5,462 nt of DNA from Planctomycetota bacterium. GTDB lineage: Bacteria > Planctomycetota > Phycisphaerae > Sedimentisphaerales > Anaerobacaceae. Every line of letters starts with the position of its first letter. The first letter of the stretch is position 1. Location: NCBI GenBank assembly GCA_023135255.1, contig JAGLTN010000581.1, positions 1-5,462 on the forward strand. The letters are read 5' to 3'. A model generated the notes under the pieces. That model had not been told where the DNA came from. It saw only the letters and a program-made list of their open reading frames with translations, and made no database searches. The position numbers and the translations under genes are program-made. Of this stretch, positions 1-5,462 are shown piece by piece.

Positions 1-1291
1 TCTGCCACCATGTATCGACTATCGGACAATTGCCATGACCGATCTTATTATAGTACCACATCCATGCTTCTGGATTTATTGGTTCGCCAACACTTCCGAG
101 AATTCTTAAAGAGTCGAGTTTATATTTTGCAGGCCATTCATCGCCGTATCTCATCAATGCGCGGATAGCTGTTGGGGCTGTGTAGAATACAGTGACTCCG
201 AATTTGTCGCATATCTGCCAGAATCTACCGGCATCTGGATATGTTGGTACGCCTTCAAACATCATAGAAGTTGCGCCGTTTGCTAATGGCCCATAGACTA
301 TATAACTGTGGCCCGTAACCCAACCGATATCAGCGGTGCACCAGTAAACATCATCGTCGTGGATGTTGAAGATGAGTTTATGCGTTAGTGATGTATGCAG
401 GAGGTATCCGCCTGTAGTGTGGACGACGCCTTTGGGTTTGCCGGTTGAGCCTGAGGTGTAAAGTATGAACAGCGGGTCTTCTGCGTTCATGTGCTCAGCT
501 GGGCAATCTTCGCTGGCTTTTGCCATTTCGTCGTGGTACCAGGTGTCCCTGCCTTGTTTCATATCGCATGGTTCATCGTTAACTTTGACAACGATTACGC
601 TTTCGATAGTTGGTGTGCCTTTCAGGGCAACGTCAGAAATGTCTTTTAGTCTGATGTGTTTGCCTGCTCTAAGTGAGACGTTAGCGGTGATAAGCATTTT
701 GCAGTCAGAGTCGTTTACTCTTCCGAGGATTGCGTCAGCGCTGAATCCGCCGAAGATTATAGAATGTATAGCACCTATACGTGTGCAGGCAAGCATTACG
801 ATAGACAGTTCAGGTACCATCGGCATATATATAGCTATTCTGTCGCCTTTTTTGATACCTTTCGATTTTAGTATATTCGCAAATTTGCAGACTTCTTTGT
901 GCAGTTGCTCATAGGTGTATTTTTTTACGTTGTCTTCTTCTTCACCCTGCCAGATAAGAGCTGTTTTTTTTGCGATAGGTGTGCCAAGGTGTCTGTCGAG
1001 ACAGTTGTAAGAGACGTTCAGCTCGCCGTCGGCAAACCAGGTATGTTCGATTTTTTTCGCTTTTGTGTCCCAGTCGTATTCAAGGCTTTTTGTAGGTTCT
1101 TTAAACCAACTTAAAGTTTTGGCCTGTTCGAGCCAGAACCCATCCGGGTCGTCTATCGATTGCTGCCACATTTGTTTATGTTGCTCTTCACTTGAAATGT
1201 GAGCAGAGGCCTGCAGCTTGGCAGGTGGTGGAAATTTTCGATTCTCGTTCATGAGAGAATCCATAGCTTTGTCTGGTGTTTCCTTTTTCAT
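1..1291 (-). CDS. acs: Acetyl-CoA synthetase (AMP-forming), partial: C-terminus beyond left edge
   Basis: The enzyme makes acetyl-CoA from acetate, ATP and CoA through an acetyl-adenylate, in the cytoplasm. An uninterrupted frame of 430 codons runs from ATG at 1291 to the window edge; family members are about 650 residues, so roughly 220 C-terminal residues are missing. Visible in order: an N-terminal acetyl-CoA synthetase region with the DPDGFW and LNVSYNCLDRHL signatures (about residues 48-102), the adenylate-forming P-loop YTSGSTGKPKGV (278-289), the ADIGWVTGHSY block (320-330), SVGEPINPEAW (400-410) and the DTWWQ motif (426-430) at the cut edge. These are diagnostic of Acs rather than of general acyl-CoA ligases. 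The C-terminal A10 lysine, the known acetylation-control site, lies outside the window. The start at 1291 is chosen because AAGGA lies 7 bases upstream; ATGs at codons 10 and 14 have no comparable site. It appears to have its own promoter. Confidence 0.96.
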   Translation of the reverse strand, partial: MKKETPDKAMDSLMNENRKFPPPAKLQASAHISSEEQHKQMWQQSIDDPDGFWLEQAKTLSWFKEPTKSLEYDWDTKAKKIEHTWFADGELNVSYNCLDRHLGTPIAKKTALIWQGEEEDNVKKYTYEQLHKEVCKFANILKSKGIKKGDRIAIYMPMVPELSIVMLACTRIGAIHSIIFGGFSADAILGRVNDSDCKMLITANVSLRAGKHIRLKDISDVALKGTPTIESVIVVKVNDEPCDMKQGRDTWYHDEMAKASEDCPAEHMNAEDPLFILYTSGSTGKPKGVVHTTGGYLLHTSLTHKLIFNIHDDDVYWCTADIGWVTGHSYIVYGPLANGATSMMFEGVPTYPDAGRFWQICDKFGVTVFYTAPTAIRALMRYGDEWPAKYKLDSLRILGSVGEPINPEAWMWYYNKIGHGNCPIVDTWWQ

Positions 1292-1298
1292 AAGGCTT

Positions 1299-1303
1299 TC
1301 CTT
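1299..1303 (-). promoter_or_regulatory. Ribosome binding site of acs
   Basis: On the minus strand AAGGA, within the purine run AAAGGAAAG, lies 7 bases before the ATG at 1291. It decides between that ATG and the in-frame ATGs at codons 10 and 14. Confidence 0.75.
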
Positions 1304-1335
1304 TGTGTGTAAATACATTTCATCATTATATAATT

Positions 1336-1352
1336 CCTGTACATACTACAGG
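1336..1352. repeat. Perfect 6+6 inverted repeat at predicted acs transcription start
   Basis: The arms CCTGTA (1336-1341) and TACAGG (1347-1352) are perfect reverse complements around a 5-base centre. The element begins about 6 bases past the proposed -10 box, so it covers roughly positions -1 to +15 of the predicted transcript. That is a typical place for a repressor operator. As RNA it would also form a 6-bp hairpin at the extreme 5' end, which could protect the message. The CTGT-N7-ACAG core resembles, but is one base shorter than, the Escherichia coli LexA pattern, so I do not assign it to a known regulator. Confidence 0.5.
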
Positions 1353-1357
1353 TTGGT

Positions 1358-1386
1358 ATTCTATATAAAATATCACAGGCTGTCAC
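1358..1386 (-). promoter_or_regulatory. Predicted sigma70-type promoter of acs
   Basis: On the minus strand the -35 box GTGACA (1381-1386) and the -10 box TAGAAT (1358-1363) each match the consensus at five of six positions, with the ideal 17-base spacer between them. The sequence upstream of the -35 box is very AT-rich, as in UP elements. Transcription would start near 1350-1351, giving a leader of about 60 bases. A second perfect TATAAT at 1325-1330 on the same strand has no good -35 box and may be a weaker alternative. Confidence 0.6.
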
Positions 1387-1573
1387 ACTAAAATTAAAGA
1401 ACATTTCATTTTACACAAAAACGAACAAAAGACAAGCATCGAAGCTGGAATTAATTGAAATTAGAGGTCAGATTATGACAAAAATGAACATTTTTACTTA
1501 ATGAAATCAGGCAGTGAAGTGATTATCAGGTTTTTTAACAATGTAGGGCGCAGGTGTTATTAAGTTAGTAACA
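1387..1573. other. AT-rich intergenic stretch without a gene
   Basis: Between the cvpA-like stop and the acs promoter there is no coding frame of note; the longest minus-strand ATG frame seen is 18 codons with no ribosome binding site. It contains the 16-base palindrome at 1480-1495 and is otherwise low-complexity A/T. No GC-rich hairpin followed by a T-run, as needed for a standard intrinsic terminator of the upstream operon, was found. Confidence 0.6.
1480..1495. repeat. 16-base AT-rich palindrome
   Basis: AAAAATG (1480-1486) and CATTTTT (1489-1495) are perfect reverse complements around two bases. The two-base centre is too short for a stable RNA loop without opening the stem, so a protein-binding site is at least as likely as a weak terminator. 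It lies about 95 bases upstream of the proposed acs -35 box and about 90 bases beyond the cvpA-like stop codon. Chance occurrence in such AT-rich DNA cannot be excluded. Confidence 0.35.
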
Positions 1574-1592
1574 GAGTAATTACTGATTACTC
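1574..1592 (-). terminator. AT-rich hairpin over the cvpA-like stop codon, possible weak terminator
   Basis: GAGTAAT (1574-1580) and ATTACTC (1586-1592) are perfect 7-base inverted arms with a 5-base loop, and the TAA stop at 1587-1589 sits inside one arm. No T-run follows on the minus strand, so it is not a standard intrinsic terminator. It could be a 3'-end mRNA structure or coincidence. Confidence 0.25.
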
Positions 1593-2720
1593 CTCGGCTG
1601 TCGCATCCTCTGTATCTGAGCTTTCTTCTATTTTTTTGGGTTCGCTGAAGCTGATTATTTCTGGTGCCTGTTCAGCGGCGGTCATGGCAGGCAGCATGGC
1701 GGCATTGTTTTGTTTGAACTGAATCATTTCAGGTTTGTAATCCCTGGGGATCTCAAATAAGAAGTCTATCCACTTGGTTTTGCCTGGGATTTTTGTGGCA
1801 TCAATTATTATAGCTTCGTAGAGTTTAACGACTTTTGCCTGTTCGCTGTTTTCCATATATCCAGCCGGGAAGAATGTCTGTCCCTTACCTTGAGGCGCCG
1901 GTGTGCTGTCAAGATCGCTCTTGCAGATAAGTCTGACTTGTGATGCAGTAAACCTTTTGGTTTCGGACATGGCAGATTTTTTGATCCCCATCCTTACAAT
2001 CACAAAAGAGTTTCCGGTTTTGGCAGTAAGATCGTTTTCTTCAGTGTCCTTTAAATTTTCAGGAGCAGACCAGACAGCTTTTTTCCTTGGAATTTCGAGT
2101 ACATTTTTTGAAGTAAAATCAAAGATTTCATCATCGGTGCTTCTTGTGATGAAAGCGGTGTCAAGAAAATTAGCATGCATAAAAGCAAGACTTTTACTAG
2201 AGCTGAAACTTCCTTTGCTCAGCATGTTAGCCCATCCTGTTGTGAAGCCGTCAATGTTTAGCAATACTTTAGAAGGATTTTGAACATCCGGATTGTTTTC
2301 GTCAAAACGTGGATAAGGGTATTGCGATGGTAATGGCATCATGGCAACTACGGTTAGTACAGCACCGGCGGTGACGAGTCCGGTTATCAAACCGAAGCAG
2401 CATCTTCCGATTTTTTCCGGCAGATCACCAAAGTCGACAGGCTTTTTCATTATCTGAACGATTATTGTTGCGAATATTGCAAAAGTCAAAGCAGCAATAA
2501 TCAAAAAGCATAAAGGCATTATCCACGGAATGAAAACAGCGTTATCCCTGACATCGAGACGGGCAATGATAACATTTCCAAGTACTTCGAAAAAGCCAAA
2601 AGCAGTTGCGACAGAGCATACAACGGCAATGAGATTAGCAAAAGCTTTTACACAGGTTCCTTTTAAGAATTCGAATGCAACACAGCCTGCGACTATCAAA
2701 AGTATTACTAAAGCGGCCAT
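1587..2720 (-). CDS. CvpA-like integral membrane protein with long C-terminal domain
   Basis: The 377-residue product starts with four hydrophobic segments (about residues 3-20, 26-47, 64-90 and 107-128). Their spacing, and the IGRCCFGLITG stretch before the fourth (104-114), fit the CvpA/colicin V production family, whose molecular role is poorly defined. CvpA proteins are usually about 160-220 residues. Here some 240 further residues follow, with no membrane segment, a soluble and probably beta-rich region around 235-340, and an acidic tail (365-377). I do not recognise that extra domain. A membrane-proximal proline- and tyrosine-rich linker (129-139) joins the two parts. The ATG at 2720 is preferred over the adjacent in-frame TTG at 2723 because GGAG lies 8 bases before the ATG but only 5 before the TTG. 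It is the third gene of the apparent operon, 55 bases after the GspE-like gene. The CvpA assignment is moderately sure; any link to pilus function is inferred from position only. Confidence 0.7.
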   Translation of the reverse strand: MAALVILLIVAGCVAFEFLKGTCVKAFANLIAVVCSVATAFGFFEVLGNVIIARLDVRDNAVFIPWIMPLCFLIIAALTFAIFATIIVQIMKKPVDFGDLPEKIGRCCFGLITGLVTAGAVLTVVAMMPLPSQYPYPRFDENNPDVQNPSKVLLNIDGFTTGWANMLSKGSFSSSKSLAFMHANFLDTAFITRSTDDEIFDFTSKNVLEIPRKKAVWSAPENLKDTEENDLTAKTGNSFVIVRMGIKKSAMSETKRFTASQVRLICKSDLDSTPAPQGKGQTFFPAGYMENSEQAKVVKLYEAIIIDATKIPGKTKWIDFLFEIPRDYKPEMIQFKQNNAAMLPAMTAAEQAPEIISFSEPKKIEESSDTEDATAEE

Positions 2721-2728
2721 CAATTTTT

Positions 2729-2732
2729 CTCC
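2729..2732 (-). promoter_or_regulatory. Ribosome binding site of the cvpA-like gene
   Basis: GGAG on the minus strand lies 8 bases before the ATG at 2720 and 5 bases before the TTG at 2723. This spacing favours the ATG as the start. Confidence 0.65.
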
Positions 2733-2756
2733 AAATTAGCTTTATTAAAGAAAATC

Positions 2757-2768
2757 CGTTATTTAACG
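2757..2768. repeat. Short inverted repeat between the GspE-like and cvpA-like genes
   Basis: CGTTA and TAACG form perfect 5-base arms around TT in the 55-base gap between the two genes. A second small palindrome, CTTTA-T-TAAAG, lies at 2740-2750. Neither is followed by a T-run, so neither looks like a terminator. The gap shows no clear promoter, which fits read-through within an operon. Confidence 0.25.
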
Positions 2769-2775
2769 TGATTAT

Positions 2776-4443
2776 CTAAGTTTTCTTTTTAACTGGTTTT
2801 TTTACGTTTAACGCCGAAGATGACAAAGCTCTTATCATCTCATTGACAGATGTTACGCCTGCAATGACTTTGTTAAGACCCTGTTCCTGGAGGTAAAGCA
2901 TTTTAGCACCTCTGAAAACAGAACCAATTTCCTGCATTGACTTAGCTTTTAACATTGCCTGTTTTAAGTTATCATTTAATAATATCATTTCAAATATGCC
3001 GGTTCTTCCAATGAAACCGATACCATGACATTGCGGGCAGGTTGAAGGTTTGCCGTGTTTGTCGTATATTACTTTACCTTCGCGGTACATGACTTTGGTT
3101 TTATCAGCAGGAAGGTTGAATTTCCTGAGCAGTTCTTTATTCGGGCTGTATCCCTGTTTGCATTCTTCACAGAGTTTTCTTAGTAACCTCTGGTTGCAAA
3201 TTCCGGACAGTGTTTCCGTGGCTAATTTTCGGTCTCCAACCAGTTTGATCCATTTAGACAGTGCTTTCATTACGCTGTCAGCTTCGATGACTACATAACT
3301 AAGTATATCATTCTGGGCGGCATTACATATTTCTTTGGCGGTGTCACTGTCATGGCATCCTGCAACGCCTACGATATCCGGTCCCATTCTGTAAATGCTT
3401 CTCAGACGTTTAGAGAATGTAGAAGTTCCCGTATCAGTTAATTCGAAAGTGTCCTGTATTATATTTGGTAATACAGCAGTTGGTTTTCTTTCGAAGGTGT
3501 TTATACTATTTAAGAATGCGTCATGATTTCTGAGCATTGCGTAGAATGTTGTAGTAACACCACTTCGTTTTGGGCCGGTTACCAGAACAATTCCATGTTT
3601 AATATTTTTAAGCTGATCAATTGCCGTTAACTGCTTAGGCAGCAGACCGATATCTGACACTCTTTCTTCTACTTCCTGTGTCATGAGCCTGAGCTGGAAT
3701 TGTTCGCCTGCTGTTGAGCCGGCACAGAGAATTTCCCAGTCAGTAACATCATCATCTTTTCTTATTTTGAACCTTCCCTTTTGCGGTTTTCGTTTTTCTT
3801 CGATGTTGAGGTCCGCTAATTGCTTCAGAAAACGAATGAGGTGATGTGCCAGTTGCACTTCCATTTCCGGCTGTTTTAAATTTACTCCGTCAATATTGTA
3901 AGAAATTGAATAATTATGTGGTGTTGGAGAGAAAATAATACTGCTGGTTCTTTTTTCCAAAGCGTCATTTATAATGTCATGAGCAGCTTTGTATCCATGG
4001 AAGTCCTTACTTTTGGCTTGGGGTTTTGGAACTTCATTTTTATTTGCGGTGTAGAAAGTAAAACCTTTTATCTGAGCTTTGGCATTTTTATCTTTTTTGA
4101 TTAAAAGGCTTTGTATGTGTTTAAGTGTTAATATTTTATCCGATTGCATTACCCTTGTGTTACGGTGTATTACATAAACAATTGAACTTACGCTCACAGC
4201 CAGCATGTATACAGCTAAACCTACCACGAATATTGGAATCATCATCCATAGCAGAGCGGCACCGGCGCCGATGCCAAAGACTAATGAACTCCAGAATACT
4301 TCTTTTGTTTCAACTATTATTGCGTCATCATATATCCAGGTTATAAGCCAAAGCCAACCAAAGAACAGAGCCATAAAAACAATAAGCTTTACTATCGATA
4401 TATAGCTTCCAAAAATAACAGAAGTCAGTAATAAATCAGGCAT
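2776..4443 (-). CDS. Membrane-anchored GspE/PilB-related protein, probable pseudo-ATPase
   Basis: Residues are numbered from the ATG at 4455. Two to three hydrophobic segments (about 18-41 and 55-97) come first, then a basic linker, an N-terminal PilB/GspE-like domain (about 155-270), a RecA-like domain (about 275-420) and a C-terminal region. That region keeps the tetracysteine zinc motif (C429, C432, C473, C476) and the GRTGIFEM block (483-490). The ATPase signatures are eroded. Walker A is GPKRSGVTT (294-302) with valine for the essential lysine. The Walker B region reads PDIVGVAGCHD (359-369) where the family has DPD...GEIRD, so the catalytic glutamate is lost. The Asp box and the TGH/TLH His box are not recognisable. 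The frame is intact over the whole length, so it is not simply a dead gene. ATP hydrolysis is unlikely; a structural or regulatory role with a type IV pilus or type II secretion-like motor is inferred. The ATG at 4443 is preferred because GGAG lies 6 bases before it, inside the longer frame that opens at 4455, which lacks a binding site. It sits 24 bases after pilT. Confidence 0.82.
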   Translation of the reverse strand: MPDLLLTSVIFGSYISIVKLIVFMALFFGWLWLITWIYDDAIIVETKEVFWSSLVFGIGAGAALLWMMIPIFVVGLAVYMLAVSVSSIVYVIHRNTRVMQSDKILTLKHIQSLLIKKDKNAKAQIKGFTFYTANKNEVPKPQAKSKDFHGYKAAHDIINDALEKRTSSIIFSPTPHNYSISYNIDGVNLKQPEMEVQLAHHLIRFLKQLADLNIEEKRKPQKGRFKIRKDDDVTDWEILCAGSTAGEQFQLRLMTQEVEERVSDIGLLPKQLTAIDQLKNIKHGIVLVTGPKRSGVTTTFYAMLRNHDAFLNSINTFERKPTAVLPNIIQDTFELTDTGTSTFSKRLRSIYRMGPDIVGVAGCHDSDTAKEICNAAQNDILSYVVIEADSVMKALSKWIKLVGDRKLATETLSGICNQRLLRKLCEECKQGYSPNKELLRKFNLPADKTKVMYREGKVIYDKHGKPSTCPQCHGIGFIGRTGIFEMILLNDNLKQAMLKAKSMQEIGSVFRGAKMLYLQEQGLNKVIAGVTSVNEMIRALSSSALNVKKPVKKKT

Positions 4444-4449
4444 GAGATG

Positions 4450-4453
4450 CTCC
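4450..4453 (-). promoter_or_regulatory. Ribosome binding site that decides the start of the GspE-like gene
   Basis: GGAG on the minus strand lies 6 bases before the ATG at 4443, while the sequence before the upstream in-frame ATG at 4455 is AT-rich without a purine motif. The product would then be 555 residues rather than 559. Confidence 0.6.
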
Positions 4454-4467
4454 ATTTGAAATTAAAA

Positions 4468-5462
4468 TTACAGGATACCGCTTGTAGAACTTCTGATCCC
4501 CTTTAATGCCATTTTCAACTCTTCGACATTCGGTGCGTATTCAAGACCGACTTTCAGGTCTATCCACTCTTCCAGGATAAGTGTTCGCAGCGACTCGGTG
4601 AAATCCTGCATACCTTCGCTCTGGCACGCTCTTATGGCAGATGGAATGTCAGCCTCTCTTTCTTCAGAGATGAGTTTCCTTACGATCGGGTTAGCTATCA
4701 GGATCTCAATAGCAGGTATTCTCTTAGCTTCAGGCTTAATACCCGGCAGAAGTTGCTGACTGACGATAGCCCTGATAGTTAAAGCAAAAGTCTGTCTTGC
4801 CAGATCCCTTTCTTCCTGAGGGAACATATCAAGAATTCTCTGGATAGTCTGAGCTGCACTAACAGAGTGCAGAGTTCCAAATACCATATGCCCCGTTTCA
4901 GCAGCTCTCATCGCAGCAGTTAGTGTTTCATTATCCCTGATCTCACCGACGAGAACAACGTCAGGGTCCTGACGCATAAGAGATTTCAGTGCAGCTTCAA
5001 AATCAGGGACGTCTATTCCTATCTCCCTTTGCGAAACAATAGCTTTTTTGTCGTTATGCAAAAACTCCAATGGGTCTTCGATAGTGACAATGTGACAGGG
5101 CCTGGTACGGTTTATGTGGTCGATCATAGAAGCGATGGTAGTACTTTTACCACAACCGGTTGGGCCTGTAACAAGTACCATTCCGGCATGATTCTCAGCT
5201 ATCTTTTCAACGGTATCCGGCATGTGAAGGGTTTCAAATGCCGGGATATTACTTGTAATATGCCTTGCTGCCAAACTTATAACACCGCGTTGACGGAAGA
5301 TATTAACACGGAATCTATCAGCAGGACCGACTTGATGTGCAAAGTCAAGAGCGCCTTTTTCGAGGAAGAATTTTTTCTGGCCTTCAGTGATAATTTCAAA
5401 CATTAACTTTTCTGCAAATTTCTCGGTTAATTTAGTGCCTGTAGTATTTTTTAAAGAGCCAT
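4468..5462 (-). CDS. pilT: PilT-like type IV pilus retraction ATPase, partial: N-terminus beyond right edge
   Basis: PilT hexamers at the inner membrane base of type IV pili hydrolyse ATP to depolymerise pilin, powering retraction and twitching. The frame stays open from the stop at 4468 to the right edge, giving 330 full codons. The ATG at 5403 is internal: the 19 codons before it encode sequence matching the PilT region just after the start of its N-terminal domain (GSLKN..., then LTEKFAEKL). About 20-40 residues are missing. Numbered from that ATG: DFAHQVGPADRFRVN (20-34), Walker A GPTGCGKST (80-88, with Cys where Ser is usual), Asp box TIEDPLEF (107-114), Walker B RQDPDVVLVGEIRD (144-157), His box TGHMVFGTLH (170-180), the SQQLLPG block (215-221) and the PilT-type tail AIRAC...GMQDF (256-268). 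All catalytic residues are present and the tetracysteine zinc motif of PilB/GspE is absent, which favours PilT over an extension ATPase. PilU or another PilT paralogue is possible. The next gene begins 24 bases downstream. Confidence 0.93.
   Translation of the reverse strand, partial: GSLKNTTGTKLTEKFAEKLMFEIITEGQKKFFLEKGALDFAHQVGPADRFRVNIFRQRGVISLAARHITSNIPAFETLHMPDTVEKIAENHAGMVLVTGPTGCGKSTTIASMIDHINRTRPCHIVTIEDPLEFLHNDKKAIVSQREIGIDVPDFEAALKSLMRQDPDVVLVGEIRDNETLTAAMRAAETGHMVFGTLHSVSAAQTIQRILDMFPQEERDLARQTFALTIRAIVSQQLLPGIKPEAKRIPAIEILIANPIVRKLISEEREADIPSAIRACQSEGMQDFTESLRTLILEEWIDLKVGLEYAPNVEELKMALKGIRSSTSGIL

Noticed and set aside
465..1114. Two plus-strand open frames (465-914 and 899-1114)
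   Set aside because: They lie antisense to acs, whose motifs are unambiguous; their products are low-complexity and match no family I know.
1325..1330. Perfect TATAAT on the minus strand as the main acs promoter
   Set aside because: No acceptable -35 box lies 16-19 bases upstream; the pair at 1358-1386 is better. It is kept only as a possible secondary site.
1337..1351. LexA-type SOS box
   Set aside because: The spacing is CTGT-N7-ACAG, one base short of the Escherichia coli pattern, and acs is not a known SOS gene.
1440..1474. Small gene in the intergenic region
   Set aside because: The minus-strand ATG frames found between 1387 and 1586 are at most 18 codons and have no ribosome binding site.
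1903..2283. Plus-strand open frame of 126 codons
   Set aside because: It is antisense to the cvpA-like gene and has no recognisable domain or ribosome binding site.
3340..3576. Sequencing error or frameshift as the cause of the lost ATPase motifs
   Set aside because: The losses are spread over several separate motifs in one continuous frame, with family-like sequence between them, so a local error does not explain them.
3916..4405. Several short plus-strand open frames
   Set aside because: They are opposite the N-terminal and membrane part of the GspE-like gene, overlap each other and show no domain.
5029..5406. Plus-strand open frame of 125 codons
   Set aside because: It lies opposite the conserved Walker A and Asp-box part of pilT and is explained as its shadow.

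Overview
The window is a stretch of bacterial chromosome with all visible genes on the minus strand. Read in the direction of transcription (right to left) it holds: the 3' part of a pilT-like retraction ATPase gene (4468 to the right edge), a gene for a membrane-anchored, GspE/PilB-related protein whose ATPase motifs are eroded (2776-4443), a gene for a CvpA-like four-helix membrane protein with a long extra C-terminal domain (1587-2720), a 295-base AT-rich intergenic region, and the 5' two thirds of an acetyl-CoA synthetase gene (acs) that runs off the left edge (1-1291). No RNA genes, insertion sequences, CRISPR arrays or integrase genes were seen.

The first three genes are tightly spaced (24 and 55 bases apart) and probably form one operon for a type IV pilus or type II secretion-like machine, or for something regulating one. 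The PilT-like protein keeps the Walker A, Asp-box, Walker B and His-box motifs. Its neighbour shares the GspE/PilB fold signatures, including the C-terminal tetracysteine zinc motif. However, the P-loop lysine is valine, the Walker B glutamate is glycine, and the Asp and His boxes are lost. It also carries two to three N-terminal transmembrane segments that GspE and PilB lack. It looks like a membrane-tethered pseudo-ATPase and is the most unusual thing here. A reasonable but untested reading is that it docks or regulates an active hexamer such as the adjacent PilT.

The acs gene appears to be a separate transcription unit. Upstream of it are a good sigma70-type promoter (GTGACA, 17 bases, TAGAAT) and a perfect 6+6 inverted repeat at the predicted transcription start, which could be an operator or a 5'-end mRNA hairpin.

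The host is a bacterium with moderate to low GC, purine-rich ribosome binding sites and a type IV pilus motor, so probably diderm. The taxon cannot be fixed from this sequence. The large CvpA variant and the odd GspE relative make me think of Planctomycetota/Phycisphaerae-like bacteria, but this is only a guess.
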